A DNA stretch of 64,000 bases, from the NCBI RefSeq assembly GCF_000336555.1, contig NZ_KB375281.1:1118227-1182226 (forward strand), written 5' to 3'. Positions 17,651-26,333 of this stretch are shown in pieces. The first letter of the stretch is position 1; the number at the start of each line of letters is the position of its first letter. The DNA is from Afipia clevelandensis ATCC 49720. Lineage in GTDB: Bacteria > Pseudomonadota > Alphaproteobacteria > Rhizobiales > Xanthobacteraceae. The notes below the pieces were generated by a model that saw only the letters and a list, made by a program, of their open reading frames with translations, did no database searches and was not told the DNA's origin. The position numbers were made by a program, and so were the translations under genes.

Positions 17651-17804
17651 GAGCAGTCCGTCTCCACTTTCCTGAAAACAGAATATCAAGGCCGGGCGTC
17701 CGGCACGAGCCCTTGGTGGCCCGCCACACGAAATCGCGTGCAAACACGGTTGCGCAGAGTTGCAAACCTTCGCGATCTCTGTTGGAAATCGGGGACCACA
17801 CGAG

Positions 17805-18476
17805 GTGCTCGGGGCGGTTACCTTGCAAAACATCCTCAATGCGTTCCTGCTGGTCTATGCGGCGCTTTTCCCGATCGTCAATCCGATCGGTAGCGCACCG
17901 CTCTTCCTGCGCATGACCCGCGGGAGCAGCCCGGATGAGCGCCGGACGCTCGCCCTGAGTGTGGCGCGCAACAGCTTCTTTCTTCTGCTCGGCTCCCTGT
18001 TCATCGGCTCGCATGTCCTCGAATTTTTCGGCATCACGCTGCCGGTCGTTCGGGTCGCGGGCGGCCTGGTGGTGGCGGCGTTCGGCTGGCAATTGCTTCA
18101 CGCACCGGAGGTCCCCGACGCGGGCCTTGCCAAGGTCGAGCCGAGCGGTCCGGCCGTCGATGCGTTCTATCCCCTCACAATGCCGCTGACGGTCGGCCCC
18201 GGCTCCATGTCAGTCGCCATGACGCTCGGCAGTCAGCGCCCCACCCCGTCAGCCGATCTGGCGCAACTGGCGATCCTCGGCGGCGCGGCTATCGCCGGGC
18301 TTGCCGCCATCGCCCTGACGATCTTCGTCAGCTACCGCTTTGCGGACCGGATCATCGCCTTCCTCGGCACGCGCGGCACTGACGTGGTCATGCGGCTTTC
18401 GGCCTTCATCCTGTTTTGCATCGGCATTCAGATCATCTGGAACGGATGCAGCGCTCTGTTCGGCAAGACCATTTGA
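17805..18476 (+). CDS. MarC family integral membrane protein
   Basis: About 223 residues with six membrane segments; NAFLLVYAALFPIVNPIGSA and FYPLTMPLTVGPGSM are the two family signatures. Despite the name, MarC proteins are not proven antibiotic pumps, and the role of this UPF0056 family is unknown. The start is unsettled: TTG 17760, GTG 17805 and TTG 17823 are all in frame. GTG 17805 has GGGGA upstream and TTG 17823 has GGGGCGG; both give a normal N-terminus shortly before LQNILNAFLL. The 3' side holds a weak GCCGC/GCGGC stem. Confidence 0.85.
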   Translation: MLGAVTLQNILNAFLLVYAALFPIVNPIGSAPLFLRMTRGSSPDERRTLALSVARNSFFLLLGSLFIGSHVLEFFGITLPVVRVAGGLVVAAFGWQLLHAPEVPDAGLAKVEPSGPAVDAFYPLTMPLTVGPGSMSVAMTLGSQRPTPSADLAQLAILGGAAIAGLAAIALTIFVSYRFADRIIAFLGTRGTDVVMRLSAFILFCIGIQIIWNGCSALFGKTI

Positions 18477-18710
18477 GCCGCCAGAATTCAGCGGCCTCAC
18501 GGCCTTGTGCAGCGCAATAGCTCGAGATGATTCTCCAAGCGACTGTTTTTGTAGATACTTTTGGTTAGGCATGAGTTCCCGCCCACAGAACAGCGCATTG
18601 AACATGACGGTATTTTTCGCTAGGTATTTTCGCATGCGGGCCTGAATGGCCGCGTCGCCAGGGTTCGCGTCTTGATGTTCAGTCCCTTGCCCAGCCGAGA
18701 AACGGCTTCG

Positions 18711-19535
18711 ATGTTCGTTGTCACGCGCGCATTCGCGCTTGGCCTGTCCGTGCTGGCCGCCTGCGCAACAGCGGCACGCGCCGAACAAGCCAACAGCACG
18801 CCTGCGCTGACCGACGATCTCAACAGCGTTTTCAAAACCCAGCCCTGTGTTCAATCGAAATCGCTCGCGCAGCTCGATGCGCCTGTTTCGCGCGTCGCCA
18901 AGCGGCTGGATGCGCATGAACCCGTAATGATTGTAGCCGTCGGTTCGTCCTCCACCGGCGGATCGGGCGCCAGTTCACCTGCCTTTGCCTATCCCAGCCG
19001 CCTCGAGCGCGAGTTGCGGCAACGGTTTCCGGAATCGCCGATCACCGTCATCAATCAGGGCGTGAACGGCGAAGACACCGCCTCGATGATGGCGCGCATG
19101 GAGGCCGTTCTCGCACCTAGGCCGGATCTCGTGATCTGGCAGCTCGGCACCAATACCCTGCTCCGCGATGGCAACATTCCGGAGACCGGCACCCTGCTGC
19201 AGACCGGTATCGCCCGGATCAAGAAGACCGGCGCGGATGTGCTGCTGATCGACCCGCAGTTCGCGCCGCGCGTGAACGCCAAGCCCGCAGTCAGCGAAAT
19301 GGTGGGGCTGATCGCTTATGTCGCCAAGCAGACCCATGTGCCGGTGTTCCGGCGCTACGTCGCGATGCGTCACTGGCACGAAGATCAGGCTATCGCCTTC
19401 GACCGCTTCATCACAGCGGACGGCCTGCACATGAACGACTGGGGCTATTCCTGCCTCGCGCGTTTGCTGGCGGATAACATCACAGCCACCGTCGCCCGCT
19501 CGCGTACCGTCGCCGGCGCAAGACCTTTCCAGTAA
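18711..19535 (+). CDS. SGNH/GDSL-type hydrolase, exported
   Basis: The 274-residue protein has a signal peptide (FALGLSVLAACATAARA) and the SGNH blocks: I as VGSSSTGGSG with the serine nucleophile, II around NQGVNGEDTASM, III as QLGTNTLL, V as DGLHMNDWGY with the Asp/His pair. The glycine of block II is in a standard position. It should hydrolyse an ester in the periplasm; lipid, carbohydrate or acetylated polymer substrates are all possible. The ATG at 18711 fits the signal peptide better than codons 36-39 bases upstream. The 234 bases before it hold a direct repeat (GGTATTTTTCGC, 18609 and 18623) of unknown meaning. Confidence 0.85.
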   Translation: MFVVTRAFALGLSVLAACATAARAEQANSTPALTDDLNSVFKTQPCVQSKSLAQLDAPVSRVAKRLDAHEPVMIVAVGSSSTGGSGASSPAFAYPSRLERELRQRFPESPITVINQGVNGEDTASMMARMEAVLAPRPDLVIWQLGTNTLLRDGNIPETGTLLQTGIARIKKTGADVLLIDPQFAPRVNAKPAVSEMVGLIAYVAKQTHVPVFRRYVAMRHWHEDQAIAFDRFITADGLHMNDWGYSCLARLLADNITATVARSRTVAGARPFQ

Positions 19536-19551
19536 AGCCTTCCAGTAAAAC

Positions 19552-19608
19552 GCATTCGCAAGAGCGCTGTTTTTTTGCGCTGTGTGATAGTATTCGCTTT
19601 GCGAATGC
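19552..19608. repeat. 10-bp inverted repeat with nested stem, upstream of the CDF gene
   Basis: GCATTCGCAA (19552-19561) pairs with TTGCGAATGC (19599-19608); inside, AGCGC (19563-19567) pairs with GCGCT (19577-19581). The T-run is in the loop, so this is not a usual terminator for the SGNH gene. Position 50-110 bases before the CDF start suggests an operator. Confidence 0.45.
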
Positions 19609-19614
19609 CGCATA

Positions 19615-19663
19615 TCCCATGCAGCGACTGAGCCTTCGGGATTCAGACCATGGGACCTGCATG
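19615..19663 (+). promoter_or_regulatory. Leader hairpin overlapping the ribosome binding site of the CDF gene
   Basis: TCCCATG (19615-19621) pairs with CATGGGA (19649-19655), covering the GGGA that serves as Shine-Dalgarno for the ATG at 19661. An inner stem (CTGAG.CC with GG.TTCAG) is capped by the very stable C(UUCG)G tetraloop at 19634-19639. Alternatively CATGCAG (19618-19624) pairs with CTGCATG (19657-19663), covering the start codon itself. Confidence 0.5.
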
Positions 19664-20653
19664 ACGCATTCACACACCGCCCACGATCATGCCGATCATC
19701 GACACGACCACGCGCATGACCACTCTCTTGGTCATTCTCATGGCCATTCTCATGGGCCCGGCGGTCATTCGCATGCGCCCGCGAATTTCGGAATGGCGTT
19801 CGCCGTCGGCATCGCGCTCAATACGCTCTTCATTATCGTCGAAGCCATCTATGGCTACACCAGCAACTCCACGGCCCTGATCGCGGATGCCGGGCACAAC
19901 CTGTCCGACGTGCTCGGCCTGATCGTGGCATGGATCGCGGTTATTTTGTCAAAGCGCCCGCCATCGGAGCGCTACACTTACGGCCTGCGCGGCTCGTCCA
20001 TTCTGGCCGCACTCTTCAATGCGGTGTTCCTGCTGATCGCCGTGGGCGCCATCGGCTGGCAGGCGGTGTTGCGGCTGTTCAATCCGGAGCCTGTCGCAGA
20101 AGTGACCGTGATGGTGGTCGCCGCCATCGGTATCGTCATCAACGGCTTTACCGCCTGGCTGTTCGCGTCGGGCCGCAAGAGCGATCTCAACATTCAGGGC
20201 GCGTATCTTCACATGGCCGCCGACGCAGCGGTGTCCGCCGGCGTCGTCATCGCCGCGCTGGTCATCATGTATACCGGCTGGCTGTGGCTCGATGCCGTGA
20301 CCAGCCTCTTCATCGTCGCGGTCATTGTATGGGGCACATGGGGATTACTGCGCGACTCCACGGCGATGTCGCTCGGCGCGGTCCCGTCCAATATTGATCC
20401 CGTTGAGGTTCGACGTTACCTCGAACAGCGCCCCGGGGTGACGCAGATCTGCGATCTTCACATCTGGCCCATGAGCACGACCGAAGTGGCGTTGACCTGC
20501 CATCTGGTGATGCCAGCCGGCCATCCCGGCGACATGTTCCTCGTTGAGGCGACACATCACCTGAACGACAAATACAGGATCAAGCATACGACCATCCAGA
20601 TCGTCACCAGCGCCGTTACGGAATGTGCATTGGCGTCCGAAACGGCCGTCTGA
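19661..20653 (+). CDS. Cation diffusion facilitator (CDF) metal exporter
   Basis: 330 residues: a His/Asp-rich cytosolic head (residues 3-38, about 14 His), six membrane helices and a C-terminal metallochaperone-like domain. The two HxxxD transport motifs are visible: GHNLSDV in helix II and HMAADAAVSAG in helix V. This pattern is that of proton-driven Zn/Co/Cd exporters (CzcD/ZitB). The ATG at 19661 was chosen because it starts the His-rich head and has GGGA in front. It leads the metal-efflux block with the Cys/His protein and CzcBA-like genes. Metal identity cannot be fixed by sequence alone. Confidence 0.92.
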   Translation: MTHSHTAHDHADHRHDHAHDHSLGHSHGHSHGPGGHSHAPANFGMAFAVGIALNTLFIIVEAIYGYTSNSTALIADAGHNLSDVLGLIVAWIAVILSKRPPSERYTYGLRGSSILAALFNAVFLLIAVGAIGWQAVLRLFNPEPVAEVTVMVVAAIGIVINGFTAWLFASGRKSDLNIQGAYLHMAADAAVSAGVVIAALVIMYTGWLWLDAVTSLFIVAVIVWGTWGLLRDSTAMSLGAVPSNIDPVEVRRYLEQRPGVTQICDLHIWPMSTTEVALTCHLVMPAGHPGDMFLVEATHHLNDKYRIKHTTIQIVTSAVTECALASETAV

Positions 20654-20655
20654 GC

Positions 20656-20670
20656 GGCCTTGAAAAGGCC
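20656..20670. terminator. Short hairpin after the CDF gene
   Basis: GGCCTT (20656-20661) and AAGGCC (20665-20670) pair around GAA, immediately after the CDF stop codon. No T-run follows, so it may slow decay or transcription rather than end it; the next gene starts at 20695. Confidence 0.3.
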
Positions 20671-20694
20671 TGACAGGAACTTTACTGATAGATC

Positions 20695-21069
20695 ATGACT
20701 CGCAGTGTTCAAATCGGTGCAAGGCTAGATAGCGGACGGCAGCGCCGCCTGTCGCTTGTCGCCGCGCTGATCTTTGGCTTGCTGGCGTCGCTGTTTCATT
20801 GCACGAGCGAGTTCAGCGCATCCGATCTCGGCATGGCGGCCAGTGATGCGACCGTTGTGGCCATGGATTTCGATGGCGCGACGCCTCCCGATGCACCGGA
20901 TCACAAGCTGCCTGCGCATTGCGGTCATTGCCTGAACCATGTGACGGCGCAGCCCGCATTTGCGGTTCAGATTCCGGCCGACTTCGATCACCGGGCGCCT
21001 CTGGCCGCGCGCGAGCAAGTGCTCGCGTCGCTGACCCGGCTGCCGCTTTTCAAACCACCCCGCGCATAA
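20695..21069 (+). CDS. Small exported Cys/His protein in the metal-efflux cluster (DUF2946-like)
   Basis: A basic head and a hydrophobic segment (LSLVAALIFGLLASLFHC, residues about 19-37) precede an exported part with the potential metal ligands HKLPAHCGHCLNH near residue 75-87. The layout (N-terminal helix, central CxxC with flanking His, C-terminal LPLFKPPRA) resembles the DUF2946 / copper-resistance small proteins that often precede efflux genes; this assignment is by resemblance only. It sits 41 bases after the CDF gene and 135 before the adaptor gene, so co-transcription is likely. It could hand metal ions to the RND pump or sense them. Confidence 0.68.
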   Translation: MTRSVQIGARLDSGRQRRLSLVAALIFGLLASLFHCTSEFSASDLGMAASDATVVAMDFDGATPPDAPDHKLPAHCGHCLNHVTAQPAFAVQIPADFDHRAPLAAREQVLASLTRLPLFKPPRA

Positions 21070-21204
21070 ATCCCGAGGGCCGCAAGGCCGTTTGCCTGTC
21101 CGCAGCCAGGTGGCTGCGCGACAGCACGTCTGCAATCGTTTTGCAGGCATCGCACCGCGTTGAATTGACGATGCACGAGCCTGACAGCTCGCGGGATTTG
21201 AGCA

Positions 21205-22386
21205 ATGACCAGACTTCCTTTCCGTGTCGTACCCGGCGCGCTTTGCGCCATTGCGACCCTGTTTTTTACAGCCGCAGGCGCGCATGAAACCCCTTCGGCG
21301 CAAAAGCAGTCCGCGTCTCACAGCGACGGCGGCATCCGGCTGACCGAACGCCAGATCACCGCGGGAAACTTCGCGATCAACGAAGCAGCCCCCGGGACGC
21401 TCACCAAGCGCATCGCAGTGCCGGGAACCATCGTTCCCAGCGGCGAGCGCATCGCCAAGGTGTCTGTCCGTTTGCTCGGCACCGTTGCTGAACTGCGCAA
21501 GCGCCTTGGCGACGCCGTGCGCGAAGGCGAGGTTCTCGCCATTATCGAAAGCCGTGAGGTCGCCGATGCCAAGAGCCAATACCTTGCCGCGCGCGTCGCC
21601 TTCGATTTGCAGGAAACGCTGTTCAACCGCTCGAAAAGCCTGTTCGAGTCGAAGGTCAGCAGCGAGAACGACTACCTGCGCGCCAGAACCGCGTTCGAGG
21701 ACATCCGGATCAAGTACGATGTTGCGCGACAGAAACTGTTCGCGCTCGGACTGACCAACGACCAGATCGTCGCGCTGCCGCAGCAGCCGGTGGAAAGCCT
21801 GCGGCTTCAGGAACTGCGCGCGCCGATGAGCGGGCGGATCGCCGACCGCCGCGTCGATCTCGGCTCGCTTGTCGGCCGTGAGGGTCAGGAAAGCGAACTT
21901 TTCACCATCGTCGATTCAAGCACGGTGTGGGCCGAAATGGCGCTTTCGGTGAACGATCTGGCCCCGGTCCGGGAAGGTTTGCAGATCAGCATTGATGCAG
22001 CGAGTGCGGGCCACCTGCCCGCAACAATCATGTTCGTCAGTCCATTGCTGGACAAAGACACGCGGCTCGCTCGCGTAGTCGCCTCCGTCGACAATCCCGC
22101 TGACATGCTTCGTCCCGGCATGTTCATTACCGCGCACATTCCCTCGCAGCAGGTGAAGGCCGATGTGATCGTCCCGAAAGCCGCCGTGCAGAGCATCGAC
22201 GGCCGGAATGCCGTCTTTGTCAGGACGCCGGACGGCTTCTCGCCGCGGAAGATCGTCACCGGCCGCGAGGACGGCAGATCCTTCGAGGTGACATCCGGCC
22301 TGTCGCCCGGCGAGCAGATCGCAACCGCTAACACATTCGTGCTCAAGGCAGATCTCGGCCGTGACGAAACACAACACGCACATTAG
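21205..22386 (+). CDS. czcB: RND efflux periplasmic adaptor, CzcB-like
   Basis: 393 residues with a signal peptide (LCAIATLFFTAAGAHE), then barrel-sandwich halves on either side of a helical hairpin: KVSVRLLGTVAELRKRLGDA, the coiled-coil FDLQETLFNRSKSLFESKVS, and LRAPMSGRIADRRVDLGSLV, followed by beta-barrel and membrane-proximal domains. It joins the inner-membrane pump to an outer-membrane channel as in CzcCBA and CusCBA. A few His lie after the signal cleavage (SASHSDGG) but no long metal-binding extension. It ends 12 bases before the pump gene. Confidence 0.92.
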   Translation: MTRLPFRVVPGALCAIATLFFTAAGAHETPSAQKQSASHSDGGIRLTERQITAGNFAINEAAPGTLTKRIAVPGTIVPSGERIAKVSVRLLGTVAELRKRLGDAVREGEVLAIIESREVADAKSQYLAARVAFDLQETLFNRSKSLFESKVSSENDYLRARTAFEDIRIKYDVARQKLFALGLTNDQIVALPQQPVESLRLQELRAPMSGRIADRRVDLGSLVGREGQESELFTIVDSSTVWAEMALSVNDLAPVREGLQISIDAASAGHLPATIMFVSPLLDKDTRLARVVASVDNPADMLRPGMFITAHIPSQQVKADVIVPKAAVQSIDGRNAVFVRTPDGFSPRKIVTGREDGRSFEVTSGLSPGEQIATANTFVLKADLGRDETQHAH

Positions 22387-22398
22387 GCGGCAGGACAA

Positions 22399-25300
22399 AT
22401 GATCAGTCGTATTCTCGATCTTTCGATCCGGCATCGCTGGCTGGTGCTGCTGCTCAGTCTCGGCGTTGTTGCGGCTGGCGCGTGGTCGCTCGCCCGCCTG
22501 CCTGTGGACGCGGTGCCTGACATCACCAACAAGCAGGTGCAGATCAACACGTTTGCGCCTGCGCTGTCGCCGGTTGAAATCGAAAAGCAGGTCACATTCC
22601 GGATCGAAACGGCGCTTGCCGGCATCGCCGGGCTGCAAACAACCCGTTCTCTGTCACGCAATGGCTTTTCGCAGGTCACCGCGATCTTCAGTGAAAACAT
22701 CGACATCTACTTCGCCCGCCAGCAGATCGGCGAGCGGCTGACCGACGTCCGCGCCAGCCTGCCTCCCGGCACCGAGCCGCGGCTTGGCCCGATCTCGACC
22801 GGGCTTGGCGAAATCTACATGTGGACGGTGTCGCTCGATCCGCACTTCAGCGGTGGCAGATCCGGCTGGCAGACGGATGGCTCATTCCGGACCGCTGAAG
22901 GTGAAGTTCTCAGGAACGATATCGAGCGCGGCGCATACTTGCGAACCGTGCAGGACTGGATCATCCGGCCGCAGATCAAAACTGTTCCCGATGTCGCCGG
23001 CGTTGATTCCATCGGCGGCTACATCAAGCAGTATCAGGTGAAGCCGGACCCGGCGAAGCTGATATCCCTCGGCCTGTCGTTCAGCGATGTGGTGCGCGCC
23101 ATAGAGGCCAACAATATCAGCCGCGGCGCCAGCACCATCGACCGCAACGGCGAAGGCATCGCCGTTCGCACCGGCGGCCGTCTTGAGAAGCTCGCCGATA
23201 TCGGCGATGTGACTGTTATTACGCGCGGCGCGGTTCCGATCCGGGTCCGCGATGTCGCCGACGTCTCCATCGGCGGTGAAATTCGCACCGGCAGCGCAAG
23301 CCGCGACGGGCGCGAGGTGGTTGTCGGCACCGCCTTGATGCTGATCGGGAGCAACAGCAGGACGGTCTCCGCGGCTGTCGATGCAAGAATTGCGGATATC
23401 CGCCGCACACTTCCAGCGGGCGTCACCATCGAAACCGCACTCAACCGGACGCAACTGGTCGATGCCACAGTCAATACGGTGGCGAAAAATCTCGCCGAGG
23501 GCGCCCTGCTCGTTATCGCGGTGCTATTTCTGTTGCTTGGCAATGTCCGCGCGGCCTTCATCGCCGCACTGGTCATTCCGCTGGCCATGCTGATGACGGC
23601 AGCAGGCATGCTACAGGGCCGGATCAGCGCCAATCTGATGAGTCTTGGCGCGCTCGACTTCGGCCTGATCGTCGATGGCGCGGTCATCATCACGGAAAAT
23701 GCGCTGCGCCATCTGGCGGAAAAGCAGACAGAGGTCGGGCGACCGCTGTCGTTGCAGGAGCGCCTCGCAACGGTGAAACAATCCGCCGAGGAAATGATCG
23801 GCCCGAGCGTCTACGGTCAGGCGATTATCATTCTGGTGTATGTTCCGCTGCTGACGTTCAGCGGGGTCGAAGGCAAGATGTTCGAGCCGATGGCGCTGAC
23901 CGTCATCCTCGCGCTGGTCTCGGCATTCGTGCTGTCGCTCACCTTCGTGCCCGCCATGATTGCAATAGCAATCACCGGCCGCGTGACGGAGACCGACAAC
24001 CGAGCCGTGCGCAGCCTCAAGACTTGGTACGTGCCACTCCTCAAGCGCACCATCGCGCGCCCGGCGGTTGCCATCGCGACAGGGATTGTCCTTTTCGCCG
24101 GTGCATTGCTGCTGTTCTTCCGTCTGGGCCAGGAGTTCATCCCGACGCTGGACGAGAAGAACATCGCCATGCACGCGCTGCGAATTCCCAGCACCAGCCT
24201 GAACCAGTCGCAGACGATGCAGCTCAACATCGAAAAGGCAATCATCGCCTTTCCGCAGGTCGCCCATGTCTATTCCAAGACGGGCACGGCGGAAGTCGCG
24301 TCCGATCCGATGCCGCCCAGCGCCTCGGACACCTTCGTTATCCTTAAGCCGCAAGACCAGTGGCCCGATCCAAAGCTGACCAAAGCCGCGCTGCTCGACC
24401 AGATCGCGGACGCGGTGCGCGAACTTCCCGGCAACGCCTACGAATTCACCCAGCCGATCCAGATGCGGTTCAACGAACTGCTGGCCGGCGTGCGCGGCGA
24501 TCTTGCGGTCAAGGTGTTCGGCGACGAATTCGAGCCGCTGCTGCGCAGCGCCGGGCAGATTTCCGCGATCCTGAGGAAGACCAAAGGTGCGACCGATGTC
24601 CGTATCGAACAGGCCAGCGGCCTCTCGGTGCTGGACATCACCATCAACAAAACAGAAATCGCGCGGCGTGGCCTCACGCTTTCCGCCGTCCAGGATGTGA
24701 TCGGCACCGCCATCGGCGGACGATCAGCCGGTGTCGTATTCGAGGGCGATCGCAGTTTCGAGATTGTGGTCCGCTTGCCGGAGGATATCCGGAGCGATCT
24801 CGATGCGCTCAGGAACCTGCCGGTCTCGCTGCCGATGGCGGGACCTGTGCCGTCAACCGTGCCGCTCGGCGAACTGGCCACGTTCAAAATCAGCGAGGGG
24901 CCGAACCAGATCAGCCGCGAGAATGGCAAGCGCCGCGTCGTGATCACGGCGAATGTGCGAGACCGGGACATCGCATCGGTGGTCAATGAAGCACGCGCAC
25001 AGATCGAGGCGAGCGTGACACTGCCGCCCGGCTATTGGATGACATGGGGCGGCCAGTTCGAGAATCTCGCAGCAGCCCGGCAGAAGCTGTCCGTCGTCGT
25101 TCCCGCCTGCTTCGTCCTGATCTTCCTGCTCCTCATGGGCGCGCTCGGCTCCGCGCGGGACGCGACAATCGTGTTTAGCGCGATTCCGCTGGCCCTGACC
25201 GGGGGCGTCGCCGCGCTGTGGCTGCGCGGCATGCCGTTTTCGGTCTCGGCTGCTGTCGGCTTCATCGCCCTGTCAGGAGTCGCCGTGCTGAACGGTCTGG

Positions 25301-25623
25301 TGATGCTGACCTACATCAAGCAGCTCATCGCGAAGGGGCACGACAAGATGGAGGCCATTTTCACCGGCGCCCTCACCCGGTTGCGGCCTGTCGCCATGAC
25401 GGCGCTGGTCGCCTCGCTGGGCTTTGTGCCGATGGCGCTGGCGACAGGCACAGGCGCGGAGGTTCAGAGGCCGATTGCAACGGTGGTGATCGGCGGGCTG
25501 ATCAGCGCGACGCTGCTGACGCTGTTTGTGTTGCCTGCGCTTTATGCTTGGTTCGGGCGCGTTCCAGCCGTTGAAACGACGATGACGGAACAGCGGGCGG
25601 AACCAGAACCCTCGCGTGGATGA
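22399..25623 (+). CDS. czcA: Heavy-metal RND efflux pump, CzcA-like
   Basis: At 1074 residues this is a full HME-RND transporter with 12 membrane helices and two large periplasmic loops. The helix-IV motif DFGLIVDGAVIITEN has the proton-relay Asp residues and matches the Zn/Co/Cd class rather than the Cu/Ag class. The N-terminus PVDAVPDITNKQVQINTFAP is typical. It drives metal out with the adaptor upstream. No outer-membrane factor (czcC) is in the window, so a channel encoded elsewhere must be used. Its stop lies only 5 bases from the stop of livF on the other strand, with no terminator in the gap. Confidence 0.95.
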   Translation: MISRILDLSIRHRWLVLLLSLGVVAAGAWSLARLPVDAVPDITNKQVQINTFAPALSPVEIEKQVTFRIETALAGIAGLQTTRSLSRNGFSQVTAIFSENIDIYFARQQIGERLTDVRASLPPGTEPRLGPISTGLGEIYMWTVSLDPHFSGGRSGWQTDGSFRTAEGEVLRNDIERGAYLRTVQDWIIRPQIKTVPDVAGVDSIGGYIKQYQVKPDPAKLISLGLSFSDVVRAIEANNISRGASTIDRNGEGIAVRTGGRLEKLADIGDVTVITRGAVPIRVRDVADVSIGGEIRTGSASRDGREVVVGTALMLIGSNSRTVSAAVDARIADIRRTLPAGVTIETALNRTQLVDATVNTVAKNLAEGALLVIAVLFLLLGNVRAAFIAALVIPLAMLMTAAGMLQGRISANLMSLGALDFGLIVDGAVIITENALRHLAEKQTEVGRPLSLQERLATVKQSAEEMIGPSVYGQAIIILVYVPLLTFSGVEGKMFEPMALTVILALVSAFVLSLTFVPAMIAIAITGRVTETDNRAVRSLKTWYVPLLKRTIARPAVAIATGIVLFAGALLLFFRLGQEFIPTLDEKNIAMHALRIPSTSLNQSQTMQLNIEKAIIAFPQVAHVYSKTGTAEVASDPMPPSASDTFVILKPQDQWPDPKLTKAALLDQIADAVRELPGNAYEFTQPIQMRFNELLAGVRGDLAVKVFGDEFEPLLRSAGQISAILRKTKGATDVRIEQASGLSVLDITINKTEIARRGLTLSAVQDVIGTAIGGRSAGVVFEGDRSFEIVVRLPEDIRSDLDALRNLPVSLPMAGPVPSTVPLGELATFKISEGPNQISRENGKRRVVITANVRDRDIASVVNEARAQIEASVTLPPGYWMTWGGQFENLAAARQKLSVVVPACFVLIFLLLMGALGSARDATIVFSAIPLALTGGVAALWLRGMPFSVSAAVGFIALSGVAVLNGLVMLTYIKQLIAKGHDKMEAIFTGALTRLRPVAMTALVASLGFVPMALATGTGAEVQRPIATVVIGGLISATLLTLFVLPALYAWFGRVPAVETTMTEQRAEPEPSRG

Positions 25624-25628
25624 AACTG

Positions 25629-26333
25629 TCAGGCTGCGCCGAGATACGCGGCCTTGACCTTCGGATCGGACAGCAGGGTCGTGCCCGCGCCTTCGAGCGC
25701 GACCTTGCCGGTCTCCAGCACATAGCCGCGATCCGCGATTTCGAGCGCGGCGCTGGCGTTCTGCTCCACCAGCAGGACGGTCACGCCGCTGGTTCGCAGC
25801 GAGACGATGGCCGCCAGAATCTGATCGACCAGCGTCGGCGACAACCCAAGCGATGGCTCATCCAGCAACAACAGCTTTGGCTTGCCCATCAGCGCGCGCC
25901 CGATGGCGAGCATCTGCTGCTGACCGCCCGACAGGCCGCCCGCGAGCTGATTCCGCTTTTCGGCCAGAATGGGAAACATCTCGAACACGCGGTCGCGGTC
26001 GTTGTCGATGTCTTTATCCCGGCGCATGTAAGCGCCGAGGCGAAGGTTGTCCTCAACAGTGAGCGGCCCGAACACCTGCCGCCCTTCCGGCGACTGGGTC
26101 ATGCCCCGCTGCACGCGCCGGTGCGGCGGCAGCCTGTCGATGCGGGCGCCGAGAAAGGTGATCTCGCCCGCCGTGATCGGCTGCACGCCGGACAGCGCGC
26201 GGAGCAGCGTGGTCTTGCCCGCGCCGTTCGATCCGATCAGCGCGACGACCTCGCCGGCGCGGACGGCGAGATTCACGCCATGCAGCACCTCGATGCGCCC
26301 GTAGGCACTACGCAGATTGACGACCTCAAGCAC
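25629..26333 (-). CDS. livF: Branched-chain-type ABC transporter ATP-binding protein LivF
   Basis: The 234-residue ATPase shows Walker A GSNGAGKTTLL, signature LSGGQQQMLAIGRALM, Walker B LLLLDEPSLGLSP and the H-loop region VLLVEQNASAAL. I chose the GTG at 26333 because AAGGAGG lies 7 bases upstream; an ATG at 26354 has no such site. The GTG start overlaps the livG stop by 8 bases, indicating coupling. It is the last gene of livKHMGF beside paaG. Confidence 0.93.
   Translation of the reverse strand: MLEVVNLRSAYGRIEVLHGVNLAVRAGEVVALIGSNGAGKTTLLRALSGVQPITAGEITFLGARIDRLPPHRRVQRGMTQSPEGRQVFGPLTVEDNLRLGAYMRRDKDIDNDRDRVFEMFPILAEKRNQLAGGLSGGQQQMLAIGRALMGKPKLLLLDEPSLGLSPTLVDQILAAIVSLRTSGVTVLLVEQNASAALEIADRGYVLETGKVALEGAGTTLLSDPKVKAAYLGAA

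Noticed and set aside
18609-18633. Direct repeat GGTATTTTTCGC / GGTATTTTCGC before the SGNH gene
   Set aside because: Short and imperfect, with no nearby regulator; chance or slippage is equally likely.
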